In this document: one piece after another, positions 51,093-60,345 of the stretch | How positions within the stretch are numbered: position 1 is the stretch's first letter | Layout: the number at the start of each line of letters is the position of its first letter | Translations under genes and position numbers: made by a program | NCBI GenBank assembly: GCA_947464275.1 | Contig: CANHVU010000001.1 | Location: 276,851 to 340,850, forward strand | DNA from: Bacteroidota bacterium | Lineage (GTDB): Bacteria; Bacteroidota; Bacteroidia; UKL13-3 | Direction of reading: 5' to 3' | Length of the DNA stretch: 64,000 nt | The notes under the pieces: generated by a model | The model's database searches: none | Seen by the model: only the letters and a program-made list of their open reading frames with translations | Told to the model about the DNA's origin: nothing

Positions 51093-51860
51093 ATGAAAAT
51101 AATATCATATAACGTAAATGGAATTCGCTCAGCTATGAGCAAAGGTTTAATTAATTTTATGCAAAGCGAAAATGCTGATGTGTATTGCTTGCAAGAAACC
51201 AAAGCCAATAAAGAACAAATTAACGAACCGTTTATTTTTGAAGCTGCTGGTTATAAAAACAACTATTGGTTTAGTGCCGAAAAAAAAGGTTATAGCGGTG
51301 TGGCATTGTTTTGTAAAAACGAACCCGACCATGTAGAATATGGTTTTGGTGTTCCTGAATTTGATAATGAAGGTAGAATAATTAGAGCTGATTATGGTTC
51401 AAAAAGTATTATAAGTGTCTATATACCTAGCGGTTCTAGTGGCGATGAGCGTCAGGCATTTAAAATGAATTGGCTAGCTTTTTTTCAAGATTATATCAAT
51501 GAGCTAAAAGACAAAAAACAGGAGTTAATTATTTGTGGCGATTATAATATTGTTCATAAACCAATTGATATTCACGATCCGGTTGGAAATAAAAACAGCA
51601 GTGGTTTTTTACCTGAAGAACGTGAGTGGCTTACTCAATTTATTGATAATGGATTTATCGATTCGTTTAGAGAGTTTAACAAAGCGCCTCATCAATACAG
51701 TTGGTGGACTTACCGAGCAGGTGCACGTGGCAATAACAAAGGCTGGCGAATTGATTACTGCATGGTAGCAGAAGCACTAAGAAACAATTTGGTAGATGCA
51801 GGAATTATGCAACAAATAGTTCATTCAGATCATTGCCCAGTTTGGGTGGAGGTGAAGTAA
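51093..51860 (+). CDS. xth: Exodeoxyribonuclease III
   Basis: A 255-residue AP endonuclease/3'-exonuclease for base-excision repair. The frame opens at 51024, but that part is repeat-derived; the ATG at 51093 gives the family start MKIISYNVNGIRSAMSKGL. Catalytic motifs are YCLQETKA (Glu), IICGDYNIVHKPIDIHDP (Asp, Asn) and the C-terminal RIDYCMVAEAL and HSDHCPVWVEV (Asp-His). Metal-dependent EEP fold. Its stop is 8 bp from that of the convergent amidohydrolase. Confidence 0.95.
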   Translation: MKIISYNVNGIRSAMSKGLINFMQSENADVYCLQETKANKEQINEPFIFEAAGYKNNYWFSAEKKGYSGVALFCKNEPDHVEYGFGVPEFDNEGRIIRADYGSKSIISVYIPSGSSGDERQAFKMNWLAFFQDYINELKDKKQELIICGDYNIVHKPIDIHDPVGNKNSSGFLPEEREWLTQFIDNGFIDSFREFNKAPHQYSWWTYRAGARGNNKGWRIDYCMVAEALRNNLVDAGIMQQIVHSDHCPVWVEVK

Positions 51861-51868
51861 ACTAGTAA

Positions 51869-53116
51869 TTAGTCTTTCAAATTATACTTTTTTAAATATT
51901 TACTATTTAATTCGTTTTGCTCGTTGGTTAAAGTTACAGCTTCGCCATTTATAAATGCATTGGTTAAAACATTAGTGCGCATGTCTAACACATCGCCATT
52001 GCTAATAATTAAAGAGGCACTTTTACCTTGTTCAATGCTTCCGTAAGTTGAATCAATACCAGCAATTTTAGCTGCATTTAAAGTAATGGCTTGCAATGCT
52101 TCTTCTTTTGTTAATCCATAAGCAACGGTGGTTCCTGCATTAAACATTAAGTTACGCGTTTGCCAGCTTTCTTTATGGCTGATGGCAAATAAAATATTTG
52201 CTTTTTGAAGCTGTACAGCAGTTTTAAATGGTTGATCTACGTCTTTGTTAGCAGTGCTTGGCAAACTATGAATATTACTCAGTACTATTGGTACTTGACT
52301 TTCTTTTATAAAAGCTATACACATATTAGCTTCAATAGCCTCGGCTAAAACTAGCTGAATATTAGGAAAATTTTTCTTAAAAAACTGAATACTATTTATA
52401 ATTCCTTTAGCAGTGTTTACATGAATAAATAACTTTTTGGTTTGATTGAATAAACCTTTCATGGCATCAAGTCTGGCATTAAATACCTTGTTGGTATTGG
52501 CTTGGTATTGCATAGCATCCGAAAAAAATGTATGTAATTGTTTAACTCTTTCGTTTATATGCTCAATTTGTTTTTCATTAGCATGTGTGTATTCTGGCCA
52601 ATTTAAATGGATGGCATCATCTTGTTTAACAGTGGCATCTTCCCAATTCCAGCCTTCTGTTTTCATGATGCTTGAAGTGCCACTAATCATTCCACCTTGA
52701 GGAACTGATTGTACAAACATAATTCCATTAACTTTTAAAGTCGGTAATATTTTAGAATCGGTATTGTAAGCTATTTGCGAACGTACATTTGGGTTTATAC
52801 TTCCATGTTCGTTAAAATCGTGCGTAGCTCTAACTGCTTCTATTTCGCTTAATCCCACATAATTATTTAAACAAATAATACCTGGATAAACATGTTTACC
52901 TTTTCCATCAATAATGGTAGCATTTTTATAAAGTGTTTTATTTTCGGTGCCTACATAATCAATTTTACCATTGCTAAAAGCCACAATTCCATTTTCAATT
53001 ACTTGTCCGTTTCCTACATGCACAGTGGCATTAATTACTACGGTTGGAATAGTTTGTGCATTTATTTTAGTAAAAAATAACAACGCAGCTGCAATACAAA
53101 ACGATTTAATTTTCAT
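51869..53116 (-). CDS. Exported amidohydrolase-like protein lacking metal ligands
   Basis: A 415-residue exported protein: signal peptide MKIKSFCIAAALLFFTKINA from the ATG at 53116 (a TTG at 53125 is less likely). The sequence follows imidazolonepropionase-like amidohydrolases from end to end (VVINATVHVGNGQVIENGIVAFSNGKIDYVG, ITLNAAKIAGIDSTYGSIEQGKSASLIISNGD). However, the first HxH site, normally after 'PGlID', is IICLNNYVGL, and the late Asp (GTD) position reads FAISHKES. It probably lacks hydrolase activity of the usual kind. It lies downstream of a large metalloprotease gene but is separated from it by a terminator. Confidence 0.8.
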   Translation of the reverse strand: MKIKSFCIAAALLFFTKINAQTIPTVVINATVHVGNGQVIENGIVAFSNGKIDYVGTENKTLYKNATIIDGKGKHVYPGIICLNNYVGLSEIEAVRATHDFNEHGSINPNVRSQIAYNTDSKILPTLKVNGIMFVQSVPQGGMISGTSSIMKTEGWNWEDATVKQDDAIHLNWPEYTHANEKQIEHINERVKQLHTFFSDAMQYQANTNKVFNARLDAMKGLFNQTKKLFIHVNTAKGIINSIQFFKKNFPNIQLVLAEAIEANMCIAFIKESQVPIVLSNIHSLPSTANKDVDQPFKTAVQLQKANILFAISHKESWQTRNLMFNAGTTVAYGLTKEEALQAITLNAAKIAGIDSTYGSIEQGKSASLIISNGDVLDMRTNVLTNAFINGEAVTLTNEQNELNSKYLKKYNLKD

Positions 53117-53171
53117 GGTGAGCAAGTTTATTAAAAGTTTAGCATTTTACAAGTTGGAAATTTTATTAAAA

Positions 53172-53211
53172 AAAATGCCCCTTAGTTTTTCAAAACCAAG
53201 GAGCATTTTAA
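53172..53211 (-). terminator. Rho-independent terminator after the metalloprotease gene
   Basis: On the minus strand, a stem of AATGC-CTT-GTTTT type (two mismatches) closes on a 3-4 base loop and is followed by eight T. It lies 23 bp past the stop at 53234. Confidence 0.85.
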
Positions 53212-53233
53212 AAATTATTTTATTTCAAAAAAC

Positions 53234-55771
53234 CTATTTATCGGCCAAAGCTTGATCAATTTTTAGTTTGATATTAGCAAAATGCGCTTTAGCCTCATCC
53301 GTTGAACCACCTTTAGCAAAGTTTAACACTTGTTTTAACTGAGCTAATGCAGCAGCCTGTGAAATAGCATCGTATCTACTTGATTTGTAAATGCTAATTA
53401 ATTGTTCGGTATAAGCGTTTTGTAAATTTTGACGGAAAGTATTTGGGTTACTAGCATCGGTTACAAAGCAGGCTTTGGTTAAATCTCCCATCATTTCAAG
53501 CACGCTGTATTTATTACCATATAATTTCGAATCGGTTAAACGTCTTAAAGTGGTAGCGTTTAACAAATGAGCCATTATCATACCTTGGTAATTTAAAATG
53601 CGGCTATGAATTTTAGGGTCTTCGTTATTTCCAAAAAAGTTAAAACCTCTGCGTTGAATTTGTAAATAGTTGTATAAATCAGCCTGAACAGTAAATGCAT
53701 CAGGAGCAAAAGCGTATTTGCTTAATACATCCATGGCACGTTTTTGCTCTTTGTAATCAACAGGAATTAAAGGTTTGGTAGCACCATTTTGACCAATAAA
53801 ACTTCTATCAACCATAACACCACCCACATAACGAGCTATTACATTTACTTGGTTAAAATACTCAGTTTGAGCAATGCTATAAGCTTGGCGCAACTCTTGG
53901 TAAGTTTGACCTTTTTTGCTGTATTTTTCTTTTAATTTGGTAAATAATTGATTAGCCAATTTAATTCTATCAACACCAAAAGCTATGGCATCACCACTCA
54001 TATCGTTCACATTAACTCTAGGGTCAATTCCACTACCAATTCCGCGCATATCATCCGCATCATTTCCAAAAATCAATAACGTATCGCTTGAGCGAGTAAG
54101 AATTTTTTCTAAACGTTCTTTTTCTTTGGCTTCATCAGTTAAACCTTGCGAGTAAGCAAATTCAATTGCCCATAAATCGTAAGGTCCTGGACGAGTAGTG
54201 AAGTAATCGCCTTGTTTGGCTTTATCTATAGCTACATTTACCGCAGGATAATCCATTACCGAAGCCGTTAAACCAATTTTACGTGTAATTTCTTTGTTAT
54301 GAATTAAGCTTGGTTTCAACATTTGGCTGGCTTTCATATTGTGGTTTAAACCCATGGTGTGGCCCATTTCGTGCAATACCAAATAGTATAACGATTGCTT
54401 GATGTATTCTCTTTTTTCTACCTCATTTAAACCTTGTAATTGCAAAGCATTTAAACCAAATAACGAAGTTTGGTGCAATTGATGGCTTGCATCGCAAAAA
54501 TTAGTTTTGTTAAATGAACTTGGAATATTTAAACCACTTTCACCAGCATCAAATAACTCTTCTTGGCGCAAACGGTTGGTCACAAAAATGTATTCAAACA
54601 TAATATCAGCACCTAAAATTTGGCCTGTTCTTGGGTCAACAAAACTTGGCCCATAGCCACCAAAAGGCGGCTGAGGAGATGAAGTCCAACGTAACACATT
54701 GTAACGAATATCGCCTGCATCCCAAGTAGCTGTATCCGGCTGTTCTTTAATTACTACTGCATTTTTAAAACCAGCAGTTTCAAAAGCTAAATTCCATTTT
54801 TCGCCTGCTTCTTTAATAGTAGCTTTAAATTCAGGAGGTGTTGTATTTTCAATCCACCAAGTAATAGGTTCAACTGGTTCAGAAATGGCTGCATTGGTGT
54901 CTTTTTTTTCTAAATGCCAACGATGGATAACATCTTTATAAGCCACTGCATTGGTGGTAGTCATATCTTCTACCTGCTCACCAAAATAACCTACCCTTGG
55001 GTCATCAGCTCTTGGTTTAAAATTATTTTTTGGTGCTTCAATTAAAGTATGTTGTAAAAAAATACTCACAGCACGTTCATCAGTAACTTCTTTGCCACCG
55101 CCTACTGTAGGCATTGGATTATCGTAAACGTATTCAACTATTAAATCAGTATTTTTTTCATAATTTCTTAAACTAGTGAATTTGGTTTTTTCACGGCTCA
55201 ATCCACCTAAACTAAACATTTGAAAACCTGGAGGCAAACCAAAAAATGGAGAAGGTTTTACTTGGCACATACTTTCGCTCAAAAATATGGCACTTGCATC
55301 TAATAGCATTTCTCCTTTTTTAGCATCTTCAGCTACTATTTTTTGATTAACCAAAATAGCATTGCTAATATTGGCGTTAGCGGCTTTGCTTATAGGGTTA
55401 TTTTTATCGAAATAATAGCCTGTGTTTTGAACTATAAATTCTAATTTATCAAAATAACGCTTAATGGTAAAAACTTTGTTATCGCGGAAACTGCCTCTAA
55501 AATGGCCTGCTGCCACCACCCCATCAACTGTGTACGAAAAGTAAATGTATTCTTTATCTAATTGTTCTTTTTTTACAATCATAAATACATTTCCAGTAGC
55601 AGTATCTTGGTACAATGGAAACAATCCGTCTATCTTTTTACATGATTTAATTTTATCAGTAATTACCGAGCTTTTGTTTGTTAACAAATCGGAATTAGAA
55701 GGAATTTTCTTTTTGCTAGCACATGAAGCAAACAATAGAATTGAAATAGAAACGAGAAAAAGTTTTTGCAT
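53234..55771 (-). CDS. Zinc-dependent metalloprotease lipoprotein (DUF5117/DUF5118 type)
   Basis: An 845-residue predicted lipoprotein: MQKLFLVSISILLFASCASKKK, lipobox Cys17. Residues 30-320 have the DUF5118/DUF5117 look (GLFPLYQDTATGNVFMIVKKEQLDKEYIYFSYTVDGVVAAGHFRG). The zinc site is LHEMGHTMGLNHNMKAS with His467, His471 and His477, followed by a Met-turn candidate SVMDYPAVNV. The family is common in Bacteroidota, is placed at the outer membrane or periplasm, and substrates are not established. The C-terminal ~250 residues form a helical domain. Transcribed alone, with a terminator downstream. Confidence 0.9.
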   Translation of the reverse strand: MQKLFLVSISILLFASCASKKKIPSNSDLLTNKSSVITDKIKSCKKIDGLFPLYQDTATGNVFMIVKKEQLDKEYIYFSYTVDGVVAAGHFRGSFRDNKVFTIKRYFDKLEFIVQNTGYYFDKNNPISKAANANISNAILVNQKIVAEDAKKGEMLLDASAIFLSESMCQVKPSPFFGLPPGFQMFSLGGLSREKTKFTSLRNYEKNTDLIVEYVYDNPMPTVGGGKEVTDERAVSIFLQHTLIEAPKNNFKPRADDPRVGYFGEQVEDMTTTNAVAYKDVIHRWHLEKKDTNAAISEPVEPITWWIENTTPPEFKATIKEAGEKWNLAFETAGFKNAVVIKEQPDTATWDAGDIRYNVLRWTSSPQPPFGGYGPSFVDPRTGQILGADIMFEYIFVTNRLRQEELFDAGESGLNIPSSFNKTNFCDASHQLHQTSLFGLNALQLQGLNEVEKREYIKQSLYYLVLHEMGHTMGLNHNMKASQMLKPSLIHNKEITRKIGLTASVMDYPAVNVAIDKAKQGDYFTTRPGPYDLWAIEFAYSQGLTDEAKEKERLEKILTRSSDTLLIFGNDADDMRGIGSGIDPRVNVNDMSGDAIAFGVDRIKLANQLFTKLKEKYSKKGQTYQELRQAYSIAQTEYFNQVNVIARYVGGVMVDRSFIGQNGATKPLIPVDYKEQKRAMDVLSKYAFAPDAFTVQADLYNYLQIQRRGFNFFGNNEDPKIHSRILNYQGMIMAHLLNATTLRRLTDSKLYGNKYSVLEMMGDLTKACFVTDASNPNTFRQNLQNAYTEQLISIYKSSRYDAISQAAALAQLKQVLNFAKGGSTDEAKAHFANIKLKIDQALADK

Positions 55772-56054
55772 AAATTATGTAATATGGGCAAAAGTGCTTT
55801 TTATAATAGGCATTTCAAAACCATTTATGTAAACAATTGTAAAATAGAAATTATATTTTCTTTAATTATGGCTATTTAGCACAAAAGAATTAGTTGTAAT
55901 TTTTGCTAAAAACACATAGGTTTGATTGTTAAATGATAAAAACATAATTAATTGGAAGAAAGGAAGGGGCAAAAATAGGGCAGTTGAAAATAAAGTTAAA
56001 AATGGTTGGAATAGATTTACAGAACATTCTTATAAAAGCATTTTTTAATAATTA

Positions 56055-56441
56055 ATGATGAAAAACAAAGAAGTAACTATTTTTTTAGACGAGTTAATTC
56101 ATCCATTTCGTGTGGAAATTGAATTGTTGAGGGATTTAATTTTAGGTTCAAATCCATTGATCACAGAAAATATCAAATGGAATGGACCAAACTACTCTGT
56201 TAGTAATGAAGATAGGATAACTATGAGGATTAATCCGCCAAAGCAAGTACAATTGGTTTTTCATTGTGGTGCAAAAACAAAACAAAATCCGTCACAAAAA
56301 ATTATTCAGAATGATTTTGGAATTTTGGTTTGGAGGTCAAATGATAGAGCAGTAGCTACATTCAAAAATTTAGAAGCAATTGAATATAGTAAAGAAGACT
56401 TGATTTTATTAATTTCAGAATGGATTAAAAATGCAAAATAA
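56055..56441 (+). CDS. DUF1801 family protein
   Basis: A 128-residue protein: VTIFLDELIHPFRVEIELLRDLILGSNPLITENIKWNGPNYSVSNEDRITMRINPPKQVQLVFHCGAK, then NDFGILVWRSNDRAVATFKNLEAIEYSKEDLILLISEWIKNA. This is the DUF1801 (YdhG-like) fold, of unknown function. The stop is directly followed by the ATG of the DUF1905-type gene with no spacer, so the two form an operon. The 283-bp gap before it holds nothing that I can identify. Confidence 0.8.
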   Translation: MMKNKEVTIFLDELIHPFRVEIELLRDLILGSNPLITENIKWNGPNYSVSNEDRITMRINPPKQVQLVFHCGAKTKQNPSQKIIQNDFGILVWRSNDRAVATFKNLEAIEYSKEDLILLISEWIKNAK

Positions 56442-56932
56442 ATGGATATGAAACCATTAGTAGATAAAAAGTATGTATTAGAAAAAATTTCGGGAAAAGG
56501 TGGTTGGACTTTTGCAAGAATCCCAGAAATTTTGCAAGATAAAAAATCACCTTTTGGTTGGGTAAAAGTACGTGGAACTATTGTGGCTATGAAATACGAA
56601 AACACCATTTAATGCCAATGGGAAATGGTAATTTGTTTTTACCTGTAAAAGCTGAAATCAGAAAAATAATCAATAAAAAGGAGGGAGATACTGTTCATAT
56701 AATACTTTTTAAGGATAATGAACCATTGGAAGTTCCTGAAGAAATGCTGCTTTGCTTGGAAGACGAGCCACAAGCGTTGACTTTTTTTAATAAACTAACT
56801 GAGAGTGAACAGAAGTTTTATATTCGATACATTTATTCTGCTAAAAAAGAAGAAATCAAGATAGATAGATTAGCTAAAACAATAAATAAATTGGTTAAAG
56901 GGTTAAAAATGTATGATAAGGAAACAAGCTGA
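56442..56932 (+). pseudogene. DUF1905/YdeI-type gene broken by a one-base deletion
   Basis: Two frames together make one normal protein of about 163 residues. Frame 1 from ATG 56442 gives MDMKPLVDKKYVLEKISGKG, GWTFARIPEILQDKKSPFGW and VKVRGTI. Frame 2 continues GYEIRKHHLMPMGNGNLFLP and VKAEIRKIINKKEGDTVHII. Homologues read 'VRGTIDGYEI'; here the bases are ATTGTGGCTAT, one base short of ATTGATGGCTAT, so the break is at about 56583. The N-terminal part is DUF1905. The C-terminal part (KLTESEQKFYIRYIYSAKKEEIKIDRLAKTINKLVKG) is the YdeI/OmpD-associated module named for bacteriocin protection. Either recent inactivation or a sequencing error; the run is not a homopolymer. Confidence 0.8.
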
Positions 56933-56938
56933 TTTAAA

Positions 56939-57940
56939 CTAAAATGCTACTTTCAAAACAATTTTTCCAAACTGTTTGCCTTGGCTCATTTTTTCAATGG
57001 CTGTTTGCGCTTGCGCCAATTCAAAAACTTCATCTACAATTGGAAATATTTGGTGTGTATTTATAAATACCATCATTTCAGCAAATTCCTCATCGTTGCC
57101 CATGGTAGAACCTAAAATATCTAATTGTTTCCAAAATATTTTAGCTGGTACTCCACTGTTAAATGCGCCTAAAGTGGCGCCATACATAGCAATTCGGCCA
57201 GCAGGTTTTGCTAAATCAACTAACTTGGCAAAAGTATCGCCACCGCTACTATCCACTATGGCTTCAAATCCACCACACATGGCTTTTAGTTCTTTATCCC
57301 AATTTTGATTTTTATAGTTCACGCCACCTTTTGCACCTAACGCAATGGCTTTGGCTATTTTGTCATCATCGCCACTGGTAACATATACATTACAGCCCGC
57401 TGCTACAGCAAACTGAACACAGAATAAAGCCACACCGCCACCAATTCCTGTAATCAATACATTTTCGCCAGCTTTTGCCGCTGCACGTTTCATGGTTGCC
57501 CTAAAACCTGTTAAGCCAGCTAGAGGAAAAGCAGCAGCTTGCTCAAAAGTTAAATGAGCAGGTTTTGCATGCAATAACTTAGCATCTACTTTTACATATT
57601 CTGCAAAGGTACCATCGTTAGGAGTGCCCAATATTACATAGTCTTTAGCTTGTACTCGTGGATTATTTCCCCAATTTAAACTTGGGTTTATTACTACTTC
57701 TTTATTTAACCAATCAGCATTTACGTTAGCACCAATTTTTGCTACAGTTCCACTGCCATCACTTCCTAAAATTATGGGGAAACGAATGCCTGCATATTGC
57801 CCTTTTTGAATCCATAAATCGCGGTGATTAAAAGCAGCAGCATGTATTTTTACCAATACTTCATTTTCAGAAATTGACGGGGTTTCAACTTCTTTAATAG
57901 CTAATTTTTGGTTTAATTCTTCTAAAACTATAGCGCGCAT
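56939..57940 (-). CDS. MDR-family zinc-type alcohol dehydrogenase / quinone oxidoreductase
   Basis: A 333-residue medium-chain reductase. N-terminal GroES-like part: ISENEVLVKIHAAAFNHRDLWIQKGQYAGIRFPIILGSDGSGTVAKIG; the zinc-type Cys is replaced by Asn-His in AAFNHRD. The Rossmann part has GENVLITGIGGGVALFCVQFAVAAGCNVYVTSGDDDK, ALGAKGGVNYKN and FEAIVDSSGGDTFAKL. It is probably an NADPH-dependent quinone- or enone-type oxidoreductase; the substrate is unknown. The GT9 gene lies 12 bp upstream on the same strand. Confidence 0.87.
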   Translation of the reverse strand: MRAIVLEELNQKLAIKEVETPSISENEVLVKIHAAAFNHRDLWIQKGQYAGIRFPIILGSDGSGTVAKIGANVNADWLNKEVVINPSLNWGNNPRVQAKDYVILGTPNDGTFAEYVKVDAKLLHAKPAHLTFEQAAAFPLAGLTGFRATMKRAAAKAGENVLITGIGGGVALFCVQFAVAAGCNVYVTSGDDDKIAKAIALGAKGGVNYKNQNWDKELKAMCGGFEAIVDSSGGDTFAKLVDLAKPAGRIAMYGATLGAFNSGVPAKIFWKQLDILGSTMGNDEEFAEMMVFINTHQIFPIVDEVFELAQAQTAIEKMSQGKQFGKIVLKVAF

Positions 57941-57952
57941 TTTGGTTATTGA

Positions 57953-59038
57953 TTAAAAATGTGAAGCAACTGCAGTTGCAATTTTTTGAGCAGGTAAATT
58001 TTCCATACAACTTACGCCATCTAAGCATGAACCACGGTAGAAACATTTACACGCTTTATTTGGCATTACAATTTCGCCTTTGCCAAATAAATCAAACTCA
58101 TGTGGGTTAAAAATATTATTCATTAACACTATTTTTTTACCCAAAGCCAAAGTAATATGCATGCCCATGGTTACTTGGGTAATAATTAAATGGCATTGAT
58201 TTACCAAATTTATAAATTCGTATAAACTAAAATAACCTAAATACATGGCGCCTGAACGAGCTTGAATTTCTTTGTTACGTTCATTTTCTGCTTCGCCACC
58301 CAATAATAATATTTCTGCATCAGGATGTTGAGTTTTTAAAACACCAACCAATTCTACCCATTTGTCTATAGTCCACAAGCGAGTAGTCCAACGACCACCA
58401 CAACCCGTATTCATTCCAATTATTTTTTTGCCTGTTGGCAAATTCCAAACATAACCTTTTTCGTCATGCTTATCCATTAAATAAGGTTCGCCTTCGTGCG
58501 TAAATCCACAAATTTCAAAAATTTCTTGTAAATAACTTTTGGTATTTGCTTGGCTAACATCATCGAACATGCCAGTGCTAAATTTATGAACTGCCAGCTC
58601 ATTCGCAGGTTGGATTTCATTGTCTTTTAAAATATAACCATACTTTTCTTTGGCCTCAATCACTTTTAGCAAAGCGCCTGCCTCTTTTTCTTTGTCCAAA
58701 TTTATGGCAATGTCCCAAGTGCTGTGTTGCGCATACATAATGGAGTTTATATCCCATTTTAAAATTTCATCTATTTGGCTCGATGGCAAAATATCTGGTG
58801 TCCATGTAAGCCAAGTAATTTTACAATTTGGGTAAAGTGCCTTGAACTTAACTACCAATGGTGTGGTGCGAATTACATCGCCAATTGCGCCTAGTTTTAT
58901 AATTAAAATTCGTTTTGACACTGGCGTAAAACTTGGACAATCGTTGCAATGGTAACCATGTTGCTTATGTGGTTTACAAGGAATATGACCTTTAAAATGA
59001 AGGCAATTTGGTTTAAAAGTAGTGGCTATATCAGTCAT
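57953..59038 (-). CDS. Glycosyltransferase family 9 (heptosyltransferase-like) with Cys-rich ends
   Basis: A 361-residue protein. The frame is open to a TTG at 59119, but the ATG at 59038 gives a compact start. The core matches GT9 ADP-heptose:LPS transferases: KRILIIKLGAIGDVIRTTPLVVKFKALYPNCKITWLT, then GKKIIGMNTGCGGRWTTRLW and HLIITQVTMGMHITLALGKKIVLMNN. Residues 10-35 carry a Cys/His cluster (NCLHFKGHIPCKPHKQHGYHCNDC), and the C-terminus has four more Cys (ACKCFYRGSCLDGVSCMENL), possibly a metal site. gmhA at 48.9 kb supports heptose use. An alternative is a non-heptose sugar donor. Confidence 0.8.
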   Translation of the reverse strand: MTDIATTFKPNCLHFKGHIPCKPHKQHGYHCNDCPSFTPVSKRILIIKLGAIGDVIRTTPLVVKFKALYPNCKITWLTWTPDILPSSQIDEILKWDINSIMYAQHSTWDIAINLDKEKEAGALLKVIEAKEKYGYILKDNEIQPANELAVHKFSTGMFDDVSQANTKSYLQEIFEICGFTHEGEPYLMDKHDEKGYVWNLPTGKKIIGMNTGCGGRWTTRLWTIDKWVELVGVLKTQHPDAEILLLGGEAENERNKEIQARSGAMYLGYFSLYEFINLVNQCHLIITQVTMGMHITLALGKKIVLMNNIFNPHEFDLFGKGEIVMPNKACKCFYRGSCLDGVSCMENLPAQKIATAVASHF

Positions 59039-59314
59039 TTTTATGGGTAAATAATGGTTAAAACCATTTATTTGAGTTCTTAAAATTTGTGTAAAGGCAA
59101 ACCTAACAGAATTTACCAAATTGACAAAACAGAAATGGCAGTTATTTGAGAAAAAATTATAGTTTTATGAAAGTTGAGAGTAATTCTTAAGATTATCAGT
59201 CTGACGCCTTTCCCTTTAATGCCTCTGCTTAATCGTCTGACTGTAGCTGCGGAGTTGTTTAATTAAATAAATTTAAATAAATATAATTAGGTTTGCGGAC
59301 TATTTAAATAAAAA

Positions 59315-60184
59315 ATGAAAATATTAATAACTGGGGCTACTGGCCAATTTGGTTCAGCTACCATTGACTTCCTGCTTAAAACAATGCCTGCCGATAATTT
59401 GGTTGCGTTGGTAAGAGATAATGATAAAGCAACTGAACATAAAGTAAAAGGTATTACATCAAGAATTGGTAATTATGATGATTATGCATCTTTAGTTGCT
59501 GCGATGAAAGGTGTTGAAAAAGTACTATTGATTTCTGGAAACGATATTGCCAATAGGCAAAAACAACACGAAAACGTGATTAATGCAGCTAAAGAAGCCA
59601 GAGTTAAGCATTTGGTTTATACCAGTTTTATGCGCAAAAACGAAACTAAAACTTCTCCTTTGGGAATAGTTGCTAAATCGCATATTGAAACAGATAAATT
59701 TTTAATAAACAGTGGATTAGCATACACTATTATGCTAAATAATTTGTATGCTGATATTTTACCTATGTTTTTTGGTTCGCAGGTTTTGGAGGCCGGAATA
59801 TTTTTACCAACCGAAGATGGCATAGCAGCTTATGTTACCCGTAACGACATGGCAGAAGCGGCAGCAAATATTTTATTAGGAACAGGCCATGAAAATAAAA
59901 AATACATTATTGCCAATACTGAAAATTACAGCATGGACGATGCTGCCGAAATATTGAGCGAAATAAAAGGTGAAGAAGTAGAGTATGCTAGTCCAACTAA
60001 CAAAGATTATGTAGAAACATTAGTAAAAGCAGGGTTTCCACAGCCAATGGCAAATAGTTTGGTAGGTTTTTGTGAAGCAATAAAACAAGGAGAGTTTGCA
60101 ACTGAAACTACCGATTTAGAAACTTTATTAGGCCGAAAACCTACTACTTTAAAAGAATATTTTACGGTGGTTTATAAAAAATAG
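59315..60184 (+). CDS. NmrA-like / SDR NAD(P)-binding protein
   Basis: A 289-residue atypical short-chain dehydrogenase: MKILITGATGQFGSATIDFLLK has the nucleotide-binding GATGQFG at residues 7-13. LVALVRDNDKA, the NmrA-style middle VEKVLLISGNDIANRQKQHENVINAAKEARVKHLVYTSFMRKN and the tail with DLETLLGRKPTTLKEYFTVVY resemble NAD(P)H:quinone oxidoreductase QOR2. The catalytic Tyr-xxx-Lys is replaced, as in NmrA-like proteins. A TAGGTTTG box at 59288-59295 could be its -7 element. Confidence 0.88.
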   Translation: MKILITGATGQFGSATIDFLLKTMPADNLVALVRDNDKATEHKVKGITSRIGNYDDYASLVAAMKGVEKVLLISGNDIANRQKQHENVINAAKEARVKHLVYTSFMRKNETKTSPLGIVAKSHIETDKFLINSGLAYTIMLNNLYADILPMFFGSQVLEAGIFLPTEDGIAAYVTRNDMAEAAANILLGTGHENKKYIIANTENYSMDDAAEILSEIKGEEVEYASPTNKDYVETLVKAGFPQPMANSLVGFCEAIKQGEFATETTDLETLLGRKPTTLKEYFTVVYKK

Positions 60185-60345
60185 TTGTTTGTAATTTAGG
60201 CCAGATCTTTAATCCTTAAATTTGTGACTGATTATAAAAAAATACATAAAAACAGGAATTTGTATAAAATTATACATTAAGTATTACAAATCAACTTGTT
60301 TTTGATTGGTTTTTAACGACATTTGCGTTGCTTTAAAACATTTTG

